Origin: Cylicocyclus nassatus
Taxonomy: Eukaryota > Nematoda > Chromadorea > Rhabditida > Strongylidae
Length of the DNA: 64,000 nucleotides
NCBI GenBank assembly: GCA_958299035.1
Contig: CATQJL010000001.1
Location: 31,111,554 to 31,175,553 of the forward strand
Direction of reading: 5' to 3'
Positions 1-11,395 of this stretch are shown here, piece by piece. The translations under genes were made by a program, and so were the position numbers. The notes below the pieces were generated by a model, which searched no databases, was not told where the DNA came from, and saw nothing but the letters and a program-made list of their open reading frames with translations. The number at the start of each line of letters is the position of its first letter. The stretch's first letter is position 1.

Positions 1-1003
1 GTGTTTATATAATCACTGAAATTCTTATTGAAGAGAGTCAGAGGGGAACGGAACCTAGGTCCCCTAACGGCCAGTACCGTAGTCTCACTTGCGTCGCTAT
101 AATTACGAATCTCCGGGATACTAGGTCCCGCCAGCACAGCATTTATGGCACCTAGCCAGGAAATCGATAACAGTTTTGGCGCATTGCCAAAAATTAAATG
201 TTTCGAAAGAGAAACTCTGACTTGTTCCCAAAAGCTCAAACTAGGTTTAAGAAGCTTAGTTTGGGGTCTAACTGACGAGAAAAAACTTTGGAGAACCAGA
301 TGGATTTTGTTGAAACTTAAGTTTTGAGTTTTTTTTCAGGATTTAACGGCGCTTTTAGTATTCAAATTCGTAAAATCAAAGAAATTTGAGCAAGTTCTAA
401 ATAAAAGGAAATGTTATAATCAGAAGAGAAGGCTGATTTCGACCAGAACTGAAAGTGCGCACTGAAATAGCTTTTTGTGGATTTCCGGAAATTATAAAAC
501 GGCTAGAATGTCTTAAAAACGCAACTATGTGTTAGATGAACGAGAAGTATTGTGAATATTCAAATGTTTGATTCGTACTACTGAGATCCTCTTTTTTTAC
601 TTTTTTAACTTTTGAAATCAAAAAAAAATCGGGAGGGCAAATCCCAAAACCGGTTGAATAAATGAAACCTTCATTATCAAAAGAAAAAGCAGATTTCAAC
701 TTCACTAAGAATAGTAATTAACAGATTCTTGCGTTATTTTTATAAAAAATGTTAACCTTACATATTAATCGATGAAGGAATTGGACGCGATAGTCTACGG
801 TTACATCTTGTGTACTTGCTTGAGGCTGTTTGACCCAAATAATACACTTTTGTTCAGATTGACAGGATAAAAAATTTGTTTGTGTTGAACTTGTTAAAAT
901 GCAAAATTTTTCAAAAAATTTCAATTTTTTTCCGAAGTTGTACATGTCCCTACAGAAAAGTTCTCTTTAGTCGTCTTTCTCCCATCTTTCTCCCACTAAA
1001 CAT
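1..1003. other. AT-rich intergenic stretch, no gene seen
   Basis: No long open frame, TIR pair or recognisable motif was found. Open frames of 60-100 codons here have no recognisable domain. The stretch ends where the foldback element begins. Confidence 0.5.
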
Positions 1004-1231
1004 CTACAATACCGCTCATAATTCGTCAAAAAAGTCGCCGGACTGCGGCGCACTCCGCCACACTCCGTCACAGTGCGCCGGAGTGTGGCAGAGTGCGCCG
1101 GAGTGCGGCAGAGTGCGCCACACTCCGCCGCAGTGCGCCGGGATGATCGTCAATTTAGCCATATCTCGCTTCAGAATGGACGAATTCTGAATCCGAAGAC
1201 ACCGTTCGATTCAGCTCGACGAGGCGCATCA
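1004..1231 (+). repeat. Left outer arm of the foldback element
   Basis: Matches 6364-6581 in inverted orientation over its whole length, with a few substitutions and indels. It contains a GC-rich cluster built on CACTCCGCC / GGCGGAGTG, then a short segment (about 1155-1225) resembling the internal ~315-bp repeats of the inner arms. Confidence 0.8.
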
Positions 1232-1743
1232 TCTTATATATGAAGCTGAACGTCTGTTTGTCTATTTGTCTGTACGTAAAGTCCGAATAGAAAAATCCAT
1301 TTCTGAACCGATCCGGACCAAACTTGGCACACATACACTTCGGGCCCCAGCGGGTGTCATAGGCTACTTTTCGTCATCGATCGATATCGATTTTATCGAT
1401 TTTTATCGGTTTTTTTGCAGAGTTCACCTACGAGGCTGGGAGTTTGCATAGTATACTTGGGTCCGAATCGAATAGAAATTCGATCATTCGAATAAAACAT
1501 TCGAATATATTCGTATTCGAAATTCGATATTCGGAGTTCATCCATTTTCGAATAATATTCGAAACTCGAATAATTGAGAAAACGGGGTTTCGAATAAGAT
1601 TCGAAAACTCGAATAATCAAAAAACGGGGTTTCGAATAAATTTTATTCGAATGTTTTATTCGAATGCTTATTCGAATTCGTATTCGAATGTACTCCGTAT
1701 TCAGATTATTCGACTTTGTTGCAGCAACTGCTGAGTATCAAGC

Positions 1744-2640
1744 TCACTTCGTCCGCGTTTTTTTTTTCTCGCAAAACTCGGTAATGCATCTTTTGCAACG
1801 GGTATACATTTGAACTGTGTGGAGAGTCGCATTCTTCCGACTGCTTGCAACAGTAAAAAAATCATAAGTGGATTTAATTGTTTTTTTTTCGATCAAGGAA
1901 ATTGTTCGCACTGCTATTGGCACCAAATCAGCAAAGAATATACAGTCTGCTCCAATCGGGATCAGGCCGAACCGTCGGCGTAAATTTGCAAGCTCGCAGC
2001 GCTAACGCTCTGCGCTGCATATGCGCGCTGTCGGAGAGAGCAAAAGGATTGATGAGAGAGCAGAGAAGCAGGTGGTGGGCGTGACCGCGAAACACTAGCG
2101 ACGCGGACTCCCGCCATGCCAATTTTGGCCTGGTTGGGATTGGGGCAGACTGTATCAAATTTAAGCTCATGTTTTGAGTTCATACTGAATTCAAATGGCT
2201 GTTCTTCTTTCTTTGCATTGCTCATGCTTGCGGTACGCAAAGCCCACACTAGCGAGCACTCTTGCTCGCATAAATTATTGCAAAACTGCCTATTCGTTAC
2301 CGTGGAGTTTCATGCGAATTTTGCGTGTTTTTGCGAAACTCAATCATTTTGCTTTTACATTGTTAATCATGATATGGAAGAAATATAATGTTTCGTATAT
2401 GTCCATCATATATTCCTACAGTACGTGGAAGAAAAATATCCCAATCATGTAGAAAGTAGAGCAAGCCCTTTGCTTTTACATTGATAATGCTGATAAGAAA
2501 TAAAGTTAATTCTGGTGTACATCAGTCTCTTACAGACCATATGAAGAAGAATGTCTTGGGAACAGCTTGAAAATTTATGTCGACTTCTTATTTAGATCGT
2601 CCAATAATGGGTAAAATATGACTTTTTCTGATGTATAGAC
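1744..2640. other. Interior of the hAT-like element, no gene recognised
   Basis: Unique-looking filler without conserved coding motifs; overlapping open frames of 60-95 codons occur on both strands. Its origin (captured host DNA or degenerate coding region) cannot be told by eye. Confidence 0.4.
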
Positions 2641-2644
2641 TAGT

Positions 2645-2945
2645 TGGCGACCGACTTTATAGATTTTTGGAAAATCTTGAGCTGCGGGGCTGGGAGTTGG
2701 TACAAGGGGGTAAGTGAGGGTGCTGATTATAAATAAAAATTTACTTTATCGATTTTTTTTCGATTTTTGGAAAATCTTGAGCTACGAGGTTGGGAGTTGG
2801 TACAAAGGGGTAAGTGAGGGTGCTGATTAAAACCGGAATCTATTTTATTGATTTCAGCATTTTTTGGAAAATTTTGAGCTAGGAGTTGGTATAGAGGATA
2901 CTAGGGGACTGATGATTATGATTGGATCGGCTTTAGCCAGATAGT
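2645..2945 (-). repeat. Three degenerate Helitron-type iterons inside the hAT-like element
   Basis: Three imperfect units of about 100-120 bp, each with GAGCTNNGGGGCTGGGAG-type cores, a GGTAAGTGAGGGTGCTGATT spacer and an ATCGATTTTT run. They are relatives of the units at 5985-6180, 13510-13740 and 55235-55575, in inverse orientation. This points to a Helitron fragment nested in the hAT-like element. Confidence 0.6.
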
Positions 2946-3210
2946 CAGCAAGTTTGAGATGTGATTGCTGCAGTTATTCGATAAATCATTCGAATATTTA
3001 TTCGAAATCCGACTTCCAATGTTCGAATATATTCGATATTCATTCATTCAATATTTTTATTTTCCGAAATTATTCGAAATTCATTCATTCGATTATTTGA
3101 TTTTCCGAATTTATTCGAAATTCATTCACTCGATATTTTTGATTTTCCGAATTTATTCGATATTCGTTTATTCAATCAAAAATTATCGAATTACCCAAGT
3201 ATATTGTATA

Positions 3211-3222
3211 GGGGGGGGGGGG
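3211..3222 (+). repeat. Poly(G) tract of 12
   Basis: A run of twelve G at the right edge of the hAT-like insertion. The sister copy at 6140-6160 has only four to five C, so the run expanded after the two copies separated. Confidence 0.9.
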
Positions 3223-3539
3223 TAATCGAGCATGGGGATTCCGAATACAATATTAGTTTTCAGAATTATCGATTATTATTTTGGTTGAATTCAGTGTGCT
3301 GATAACAGTATTACCATTGATCTGTCGCTGATGACACATAGACAGTATACTATAGGAGTATGGTAGAGAGCCACTCTGGTCAAATTCGTTCTAAGATCTG
3401 CTCAAGATCACAATACCGCGCACAGAATGTCAAAATTTCCGTGAACTTTGCGAAATTCGGGGACTTCCGCCAAAGTGCGCGATAATCCGGGAAGTTCGCG
3501 ACATTTCAGGATCCGCGAAACCATGCGAATCACGCAGAG

Positions 3540-4180
3540 TACGCAACGCCATAACTTCCTTTGGAATGAATATATTCCGAATCCAGAAGCAGCATTGTGT
3601 TCAGATCGTCGAGGCAAATATTTTGATATACAGTACGCTCTCGATATTCCATTTCCAGTTTTTTTCGAATTTTTTCTGTGGAGGTCTTTTCGCAAGGATG
3701 TAACGCAGCGTCTGTGCAACATAAAAGATTTTAGTAATAAGCACTGTTCGATAGTACTGTCCTTGTAGGTTATCGTGCATTTAAGAGTAGCTGCAGACTG
3801 TCTCCCAAAAGAGATAGAAGCGTTGGTGAATTTTGGAAAAATCACGCGTTTCTAAATTCTACTCGCCGTAACTTCCTTCGGAATGAACATATTCTGAATC
3901 CGAAGAAAGCTTTGTGCTCAGTTCATCAAGGCAAGTCTTTCGATATACAGCATATCCTTGATATTCCGTTTTCAATATTCTCAAATCTTTCTGTAGACGT
4001 CTTTTCGTGAAGGTGTAAAGCAGCGCGCATTGCCCCTGGTAGACTCCAGCAAGGACCTTTCGATAGTACTTTTTCTGTAGATTACGTAGCGCTAAAAAGT
4101 AGTCACAGGCATCTTTCCATAGGAGTTAGAAGGGCTGGTGAATTCTGGAAAAATCATGTCGTTCTAAATTTTTCTCAACG
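3540..4180 (+). repeat. Two direct ~315-bp repeats in the left inner arm
   Basis: Units starting near 3547 and 3863 share the frame TAACTTCC-TTGGAATGAA, then TTCTGAATCCGAAG, a GATATACAG block and a TCTTTTCG block. The right arm (5400-5945) carries the same units inverted. Internally repetitive arms are typical of foldback elements. Confidence 0.7.
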
Positions 4181-4690
4181 TAACTCTAAAATATGAAGCT
4201 CTCTTGCTAAGCAGATGTGATTTTCGTAATCAGCAGGTCGGATAACCCTTATAAGCAAGTTTTCCAAGGTGTTCGAGTAATTTCATTTTTTCTCGTTTTA
4301 CGCTCTGAAGCTGGCCGATGGATTTTGGTCAAAATGTTCATGCTCTTAAATTGTAAGGAAACTTCGCTTATAGAGGTTTTCGAACACGCTCTTTACGAAA
4401 ATCGTGGTCTTTGAGGATCACAGGGTCTTCTTGGAGAGATACGGTGAGGTGACTACTGTAGCTGCATCACGAAAGCTCGTAACTTCGAAACCTCCACCTC
4501 TCACGTGTCTGTCAAAGAACCTGCCTAGTCAAAGTTACTAAGAGATGTGCTATCGAATGGCGCAAGACTCAGGCTCCAGTCTATAAAATTCGCCGAGTTA
4601 CGAGTCTACGAAAACACGTTCTCATGAATTTTGCTCAGAATGTAAAGACCGCAAATTTCATCGAAATTCCGCCGTGAGTGCTTGTATGAT
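3612..4690 (+). repeat. Left inner arm of a 2.3-kb palindrome
   Basis: Inverted match to 4866-5945, estimated above 90% by eye with scattered small indels. The 198 bp at 4217-4414 encode exactly the same 65 codons as 5138-5335 on the other strand. Conservation is at DNA level and I do not infer a protein. Confidence 0.85.
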
Positions 4691-4865
4691 ACCCGCATTG
4701 CGAATATTATGTTCGCTTCGCTCAATATCTCTACTGTGTTGAATATGGTGCTTGCGTGTGCTTCAGCAATTGAATATCAAAGCTGTTTTGTGGCTAGAGC
4801 GCAATCACCAAATCTCAAAATAAGATCCATCAAGAATGTAAAAATATTTGATCAGCGTGTTGTAC
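4691..4865. other. Unique spacer at the centre of the palindrome
   Basis: About 175 bp not shared by the arms. It would be the loop if the arms folded. No motif recognised. Confidence 0.6.
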
Positions 4866-5945
4866 AAGCACTCACGGTGAGATTTCGACGAAATTTGCGA
4901 ACTTTACATTCTGAGTAAAATTCATGAGAACGTGTTTTCGTAGGCTCGTAACTCGGGAATTTTATGAACTGGAGCCTGAGTCTTGCGCCATTCGATAGCA
5001 TCTCCTATTAACTTTGACTAGTAAAGCAAGCAGGCAGGTTCTTTGACAGACACGTGAGAGGTGGAGGCGAAGTTACGAGCTTTCGTGATGCAGTTACAGT
5101 CACCTCACCGTATCTCTCCAAGAAGGCCCTGTAATCCTCAAAGACCACGATTTTCGTAAAGAGCGTGTTCGAAAACCTCTATAAGCGAAGTTTCCTTACA
5201 ATTTAAGAGCATGAACATTTTGACCAAAATCCATCGGCCAGCTTCAGAGCGTAAAACGAGAAAAAATGAAATTACTCGAACACCTTGGAAAACTTGCTTA
5301 TAAGGGTTATCCGACCTGCTGATTACGAAAATCACATCTGCTTAGCAAGAGAGCTTCATATTTTAGAGTTACGTTGAGAAAAATTTAGAACGACATGATT
5401 TTTCCAGAATTCACCAGCCCTTTTAACTCCTATGGAAAGATGCCTGTGACTACTTTTTAGCGCTACGTAATCTACAGAAAAAGTACTATCGAAAGGTCCT
5501 TGCTGGAGTCTACCAGGGGCAATGCGCGCTGCTTTACACCTTCACGAAAAGACGTCTACAGAAAGATTTGAGAATATTGAAAACGGAATATCAAGGATAT
5601 GCTGTATATCGAAAGACTTGCCTTGATGAACTGAGCACAAAGCTTTCTTCGGATTCAGAATATGTTCATTCCGAAGGAAGTTACGGCGAGTAGAATTTAG
5701 AAACGCGTGATTTTTCCAAAATTCACCAACGCTTCTATCTCTTTTGGGAGACAGTCTGCAGCTACTCTTAAATGCACGATAACCTACAAGGACAGTACTA
5801 ATCGAACAGTGCTTATTACTAAAATCTTTTATGTTACACAGACGCTGCGTTACATCCTTGCGTAAAGACCTCCACAGAAAAAATTCGAAAAAAACTGGAA
5901 ATGGAATATCGAGAGTGTACTGTATATCAAAATATATGCCAAACA
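4866..5945 (-). repeat. Right inner arm of the 2.3-kb palindrome
   Basis: Inverted partner of 3612-4690. It ends a few bases before the small Helitron at 5953. Differences from the left arm are mostly single substitutions and 2-5-nt indels. Confidence 0.85.
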
Positions 5946-5952
5946 TAAGAGA

Positions 5953-6363
5953 CTAGTTGACTTACCCGGCTCCGCCCGGCCTTGTCATTCTTATATTCGA
6001 AATCAGCATGCTCGATTACCCCCCTGTGCAAACTCCCAGCCCCGTAGCTCAAACTTTGCAAAAAAATCGATAAAATCGATTAAAGTAATCGATAATCCTG
6101 AAAACTAATATTGTATTCGGAATCCCCATGCTCGATTACTCCCCTATGCAAACTCCCAGCCCCGTAGGTGAACTCTGCAAAAAAATCGATAAAAATCGAT
6201 AAAATCGATATCGATCGATGACGAAAAGCAGCCTATGACACCCGCCGGGGCCCGAAGTGTATGTGTGCCAAGTTTGGTCCGGATCGGTTCAGAAATGGAT
6301 TTTTCTATTCGGAACATACGTACAGACAAATAGACAAACAGACGTTCAGCTTCATATATAAGA
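5953..6363 (-). mobile_element. Complete small non-autonomous Helitron, family 1
   Basis: Read on the minus strand it runs from A|TCTTATATATGAAGCTGAA (5' end at 6363) to a GC-rich hairpin CCGGGCGGAGCCGGG, then TAAGTCAACTAG|T (3' end at 5953). TC start, terminal hairpin about 10 nt before CTAG, and insertion between A and T are the defining Helitron features. Inside are two iteron units with ATCGATAAAATCGAT tracts. It shares both termini with the 7.6-kb Helitron at 48154-55718, its likely source of Rep-helicase. No coding sequence. Confidence 0.85.
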
Positions 6364-6581
6364 TGATGCGTCTCGTCGAGCTGAATCGAACGGTGTCCTC
6401 GGATTCAGAATTCGTCCATTCTGAAGCGAGATATGGCTAAATTGACGATCATTCCGGCGCACTGCGGCGGAGTGTGGCGCACTCTGCCGCACTCCGGCGC
6501 ACTCTGCCACACTCCGGCGCACTGTGGCGGAGTGCGCCGCAGTCCGGCGACTTTTTTGACGAATTATGAGCGGTATTGTAG
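6364..6581 (-). repeat. Right outer arm of the foldback element
   Basis: Inverted match to 1004-1231, including the GGCGGAGTG-rich cluster. It begins directly at the Helitron boundary (host T at 6364). Confidence 0.8.
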
Positions 6582-7510
6582 TGGACGAATTCGAATTTGA
6601 AATAGAGCACGCCAGCTGCGGCAGAGCGCGGCACCTGAAGCTCTTAGGCTTGAGATATACCTGACGATAGAGGTATAGCGGGTGTTGGAGGATCGCTGAT
6701 GTGTGCGCTGCCTTTAGCTGCTCGTGGCTGCTGCGCTAGGTACGCTTTGGGTGCAAGAACTAAGTAGCTTTACCCATTACTATGCTTAGCTTGGGCCATT
6801 AGGAAAGTAAGTCTTGAGGACTACCAAAATTGAAAAATACGATTATATGAGATGTAAAAGTCATCCTGTCCTCATCAAAAAGTTTTTTTTATAACAAGCA
6901 TAAAATGGTAAATCAAATGTTGCACATACTGTGAGAATAATCATTTGACAAAGATCCGAGCAAGTGTCGCAGTAGAACCTTGAAGTGTGCTTGAGGCAAC
7001 AACTGGACTATCTAGATCATAGTTGTCGTTAATGTATTGAGGCATAACCTGGTAACATTTTATTAAATCGATAAGATCCTCTAGCTCTTTACCGTTACTC
7101 CAATTTGATTTTATTTTTGCTTCGCAGAATTTCTGTGCAGTTGTTCAGATTTGATTCTTTTCAACTTTTGGTCTTGCAAATTTGTCATACTTTGGTATCG
7201 CAACAAGTGTTCCAGAAATACTTCAGAAGTTCAAAAATATATTGAACAGGGGCAAATCCGACCTTATTCAGCGTTAGCAGCATGAAGCAGCTGAGAGAAG
7301 CTCGCCAATAGGGAGCTCCATATAGCGTAGCAGCGAGGAGCAGCAAACAGCAGTGCAGAGCAGCGCAGCATCGCTAGCTATAGCGGGTCTGTTTCGCGTT
7401 GGCTGCAGCAGCTAGAAGCAACGGCGTCGCCTGGCGTCAATCGATACGCACAAAAGGTGTTGCTGCTGGTAGCGTCTTATCATCAGCTATAGCGACCTAT
7501 CGTCAGATGT
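6582..7510. other. No gene seen; weak inverted motif pair at its edges
   Basis: CTGACGATAG near 6661 reappears inverted near 7500, and both are followed by TATAGC and GCTGC-rich DNA, hinting at a degraded TIR element. The interior (7260-7440) is rich in CAGCAG. No coding motif. Confidence 0.35.
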
Positions 7511-7918
7511 AACTTGGTGACGACTACGACGGGCGTGACATTATCAACCAAAAACGTTGCGGAACGTTGCAGCACATCTCTGAAACCCATAGGTCGTACA
7601 TGCCCTGCAGTACCCCTCATGTTTTGAGATGGGGTAACGGGTATCACTTCGCTCTATGGCAGAGAAATCCTAGCACTGGTGCACTCACCAATAAGAAAGT
7701 ATCTGCTATGGATTTTTATGCGCATCACATGATGATAAAGTCCACGGACGACTACATCCACCTAAGGGATGCCGTGGCCGAAGATTGAAATGTCAGTGAC
7801 CTTGGTCAGATGGCCATACTACCATCCTCCCTCACTTTCGGCCCACGCCACATGCACAAGTACACTCAGGACGCAGAGGCCTGCGTTAGAGCGTACGGGC
7901 GTCCAGTGGCCGTCATCA
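7511..7918 (+). pseudogene. Relic of a Helitron Rep gene
   Basis: The translation closely follows the large Helitron's Rep (50694-52865) from GDD-RDII-QKR through ISETHRSY, YHF-LWQRNPSTGA-TNKKVSAMDFYAH and DDYIHLRDAVAED. It then continues past a stop (TGA near 7786) into GPRHMH-YTQDA and YGRP. About 38 residues between the AMDFYAH and YIHLRDAVAED blocks are deleted, and several substitutions are present. Catalytic HUH and tyrosine motifs are absent, so it cannot act. It shows an older Helitron insertion of the same family. Neither terminus was found around it. Confidence 0.85.
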
Positions 7919-8080
7919 ACGAACCCTGAGGGTTGAACTAACCCTGGAGGGTTAGTTTAACCCTGGAAAGCGAACCCGTATTTATGAAACACAGGGTAGA
8001 CTTAACCCTGAGGGTTAAACCTAACCTTGAGGGTAAACCTTACCCCGAAACATAGGTGCGATAAAGTGAGAATGACTCCT
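7919..8080. repeat. Short palindromes built on TTAACCCTGAGGGTTAA
   Basis: AACCCT and AGGGTT alternate about seven times, giving nested hairpins. It superficially resembles telomeric TAACCC but is not a tandem hexamer array. Confidence 0.55.
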
Positions 8081-9075
8081 CCAGGGTGAAGGGGGTCACA
8101 GTGGTTGCAGCCCCTTCAGGGTGAAGGGTGTTTCAGTTGATCGAGAAATCATAAAATGTCGACCGGGGGAAGGAGGGTGGGGCAGGGGAGAAGGGTGATG
8201 GTGTTTTCTTATTTTTCCAAATCGAAGTTTATCACTTTGAATTCTCTGCCATCATTGGTTGCCTTTTTACCAAAATGTGGAGACTGAAGTAGAATTGGAA
8301 CCACCCTGTATGTTTTTAAAATTACCCTAGAAGTTGTGTATGCGAGAACATCTGTTTCGGGAAAGAGGTAGACAATTTTTTAGCATTTACGAATTTTGAA
8401 AGAAAAAACCTGTAACTCTGTAGATGAACAGCAACAACAGCAAGAAAGTTGTTTTCAGAACCATTTTTTCTTCAGCTTTTAGGAAGTATATAGTTTGCTG
8501 AGTTCTTTCGAAAAAGTTTAGGGGTTCTAATTTTCGGATATTTACGAGCTTTTAGACCAGAAATCCATAACTTCTGCAGATGAACATCTTGTGCGCCGAG
8601 GTGGACAATATCGGAACCGTCTTGTCCTCCGCTTTCAGAAAGTATATAGCATGTCCGAGATCCGCCCAAAAAAGTGCTTTTTACAATGCTAAAAAAGCCT
8701 CTACTTGAGCACTCCCATTATGAGAGTCCCACCCACCCTTCACCCGGCACTTTTTTCCAATGGACCTCAAGCAAAAAAATATTTTCTGAAAGCGGAGGAC
8801 GAGACGGTTCCAACGGTAACTATCTCAACGTACAAGATGTTCATCTACAGAAGTTATGAATTTTTTATGTTAAATACTCGAAAATCTTCAAAAACCACTA
8901 GGCACACCCTTCACCCAGTTACTTTTTTGAACGGATCTCAGACATGCTATCTATTTTCTGAAAGCGGAAGACGAGGAGGCTCCGATGGTGGCTATCTCCG
9001 TGTACCAGCTATTCATCTACAAAATTCATAGATTTTCTTATGGAAGCCATTAGGCACACCTTTCACTAGGTACTT
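8080..9075. repeat. Local field of direct and inverted ~165-190-bp repeats
   Basis: A block with ACCCTTCACCC, then TTTTCTGAAAGCGGA-GACGAG, then GTTCATCTACAGAAGTT occurs at about 8730-8870 and again at 8910-9030, and inverted at about 8560-8660. A related inverted copy lies at 8405-8480, and CAGGGTGAAGGG at 8090-8130 belongs to the same family. Non-coding. Confidence 0.65.
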
Positions 9076-10840
9076 CTATAAACGGACTCTCAAACCATTT
9101 ATTCGCTAACTAGAGGGAAACGATGTTCCGCGAAACTTTCCTCGCCGACGTTGCTGTGCAACTACAGAAGCTACTATTTTTTTCCTTCTAGAAGTTCGTG
9201 AATCCCTATAAATCTTTTTCCTCCTTTCCGATACACAACCAATTCCCGTACAAATATCTCCTTTGCTTAGCCTTACCTCACTGTTGATTTTCTCGGCTTT
9301 GGTGAAAAGGGTCATCTTTGTCCCGGTTTAGGGGTGAAGATGGGTTGAGCAAATTTTCACACTATCGCACCTAGCACACTTCTATACGTCAAAACTTGAT
9401 CGCGCCGTATCCAAAAGGTACTTTTGTAGAATAGAACCTGCGCTTCATCGAGCTGAGTGGAACGATGCTACTAGATACAAAACTCGCACTCTGAATCAAG
9501 ATACGATGATTGATTTCGATGGCTCCGGTGGAGCGGTAATTTTTGGCAAATTGAACGGTATTGCAAGCTTTCGCCAATCTATAGTGCTCTGGTAATACAA
9601 CATCGTCATTCCCAAACGCCGAAAAATTTTAGAGCAACATAACCTAGAGACACAGTTTGCTCTAGTCTAAATGTTGTGGTTTTTATGCAATACAATTGCG
9701 ACTAGCAGCCGTTGCTCAAAGTCTGTTAGAAGAGATGAAGTTCCGAAACAGAACTTCAGTTTAAAAGCCAGAAATGGCAGAAATTACCATGATAGCATGA
9801 AGGTAATGAGTCCAAAACTAGACTCCAACAATACAAAACTGCTTTTGTTGTAAAAGAAATATTTTCCACCATTTACGTATCTTGGAACTTCATGCGGGCT
9901 CACCCAGTGGACGACAGGGCGATTTTCTGTACCCATGTGAGCTATTTTCTGGCCGAGACATTCGAAATTCGGCTTGTAGCTAGTTGAATCTTTGCTTGCC
10001 TCAACAAAGTTCTAAAATCCCAGATTTGGGTTTAATGTGACTTGTTCTCACATTGGCAAATATTGTGATCGTATGGATGACAGCATGCAAAAAACTTGTT
10101 TCCAGTTTTATAAAGCGGTATAAGCATAATAAGTGGATCTGTCATGCGTTTAGAAAATGCATTCGAATGTGTGGCTCTACGGTAGCAGCTAGCAAGAAAG
10201 CACAGTAATTAAGGACAATTTGGTCTCCACCTTTTGCCGACCACCATCTCTAATGGTTGGAGATAAATAGCATAGAGCTGTTTTGAAAGCTAGCATTCTT
10301 AGTTCATTTGGACGTAATCATAATCATACTCTATAATAAAGCGCGAAGACCCTGTGACGTCACATGAATGCGTGTCTGCAGAACGATGTTTACCTAAGTG
10401 TTTACCTTTAGTAGTCTTTGAACTACTAAAGTGCATTTGTCCTCCGAGGTGTCCAATGTTTCCTTAACGCAAACCACCGACTTCCGATATTTCATACACA
10501 TTCTTTTGCTGTTAAAAGACATTACCTTTCAACAGTAACTATTCTTACCGATTTCTATGTTCGGACAGATATTGTTCAGACTGGATCCCAATTAGGTGCT
10601 CGCACTTGTGAAACGAAGATTACTGGGAAGATCTTACCCACACAAATCGAAGTGGAGAGATTCGGATGCGTTTAAATACCGGGGTCGCAGTGAAAATGGG
10701 TTATTCTTTGAAGATGGTGACATTCACATCATTAAGATAAAATCACTCTCAGAATGTTTGTGTCAGTAACGGTGGAACAACTTACAAGAGGAGATCATCT
10801 CAAAAACTTTAGGTAGATTGGAAAATTTCAGGCACGTGTC
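9076..10840. other. No gene or element recognised
   Basis: AT-rich; open frames below 70 codons with no recognisable domain, no TIR pair, no repeats shared with the rest of the window. It could hold host intron or intergenic DNA. Confidence 0.4.
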
Positions 10841-10879
10841 ATTTTGAAAGTGGACCGATTTGAGCATTCGAAATTTAAA

Positions 10880-10893
10880 GGCAGCGTCCAGGC
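10880..10893 (+). repeat. Solo transposon-type terminus GGCAGCGTCCAGGC
   Basis: The same 14 bp begin the segment at 32340 and, inverted, end at 37011. A third occurrence suggests a family terminus. No partner was found near this copy. Confidence 0.5.
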
Positions 10894-11005
10894 TAAGCCT
10901 AACCCCCTCCGATTAGTGTCGATCCTGAATGTAGGCCCCAGAAATAGGGCACCTGCGTTGGTCGGTTTTCTAACGTTGCCTCTGAATGGAGATAAAGGGT
11001 CTGAA

Positions 11006-11054
11006 GGTCCCTGGCTGGGCGGAGTCTGTTATCAGACTCCGCCCACCAGGGACC
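11006..11054. repeat. Near-perfect GC-rich hairpin
   Basis: GGTCCCTGG-TGGGCGGAGTCTG on the left pairs with CAGACTCCGCCCACCAGGGACC on the right around a short loop. Confidence 0.8.
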
Positions 11055-11154
11055 GCCTCCCGACACGTATGACATCTCAGACAACGGATAGGACCCACCC
11101 CTCCGCCGGAGAAATGGCAGGGCCGCGGCGTTTCCTCAGCGGTGGGTCTGCCAC

Positions 11155-11395
11155 TCGTCCGCCGGAGCCCTCCCATTTCTGCTCCGGAGACCTCCCATTT
11201 TCTGCTCCGGAGAACTCCCATTTTCTGCTCCGGAGCCCTTTCATTTCTGCTCCGGAGACCTCCCATTTTCTGCTCCGGATACCTCCCATTTTGTGCTCCG
11301 GAGACCTCCCATTTTGTGCTCCGGAGCCCTCCCATTTTCTGCTCCGGAGACCTCCCATTTGTGCTCCGGACCCCTCCCATTTTCTGCGGCGCGGC
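11155..11395 (+). repeat. Minisatellite, 22-24-bp unit, about ten copies
   Basis: The unit is CTCCGGAGACCTCCCATTTT with small variants. It keeps several overlapping frames open on both strands, including a 265-codon frame at 10844-11641 that I treat as spurious. Flanking DNA to 11600 has the same GC-rich CCGGCG character. Confidence 0.85.

Larger units (their letters stand above)
1452..3203. mobile_element. hAT-like non-autonomous DNA transposon
   Basis: Perfect 11-bp terminal inverted repeats, TATACTTGGGT at 1452-1462 and ACCCAAGTATA at 3193-3203. They are flanked by an 8-bp target duplication with one mismatch (TTGCATAG at 1444-1451, TTGTATAG at 3204-3211). Eight-base duplications are diagnostic of hAT elements among cut-and-paste families. 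Just inside both ends are dense ATTCGAAT-type palindromic motifs (about 1462-1690 and 2975-3190), a plausible array of transposase-binding sites. No transposase frame is present. The uninterrupted sequence is recovered by comparison with 6110-6160. Confidence 0.85.
1232..3290 (+). mobile_element. Small non-autonomous Helitron (5' part), split by a hAT-like insertion
   Basis: It starts A|TCTTATATATGAAGCTGAA, the TC-type Helitron 5' end shared with the large Helitron ending at 55718. It matches 5953-6363 (inverted) up to 1451, then resumes at 3212 after the hAT-like element. The 3' hairpin and CTAG end are missing; homology is lost near 3290. The 61-codon frame inside is not a gene; it also appears in the sister copy only because the DNA is conserved. 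Confidence 0.75.
1004..6581. mobile_element. Composite foldback (FB-like) element, 5.6 kb
   Basis: The two ends are inverted copies: CTACAATACCGCTCATAA at 1004 is matched by its reverse complement ending at 6581. The next ~225 bp, with many GCCGGAGTG-type motifs, also match. Further in, 3612-4690 and 4866-5945 form a second, larger inverted pair. A small Helitron sits at the same place inside both outer arms, so it inserted before the arms were duplicated. Flanking TA dinucleotides sit at the ends, so a Tc1/mariner-type origin is possible but unproven. There is no transposase. FB-like naming is inferred from long, internally repetitive arms. Confidence 0.75.

Noticed and set aside
1266..1451. 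61-codon frame almost identical to one at 6144-6329
   Set aside because: Both lie in the conserved 5' part of family-1 Helitrons. Similarity is at DNA level, and the related 13404 and 55470 copies have the same frame with changes not biased to synonymous sites.
7919..8060. Interstitial telomeric repeat
   Set aside because: AACCCT/AGGGTT motifs alternate as palindromes, not as a tandem hexamer array.
11155..11395. CRISPR-like array
   Set aside because: Units are contiguous and variable without unique spacers, in animal DNA: a minisatellite.
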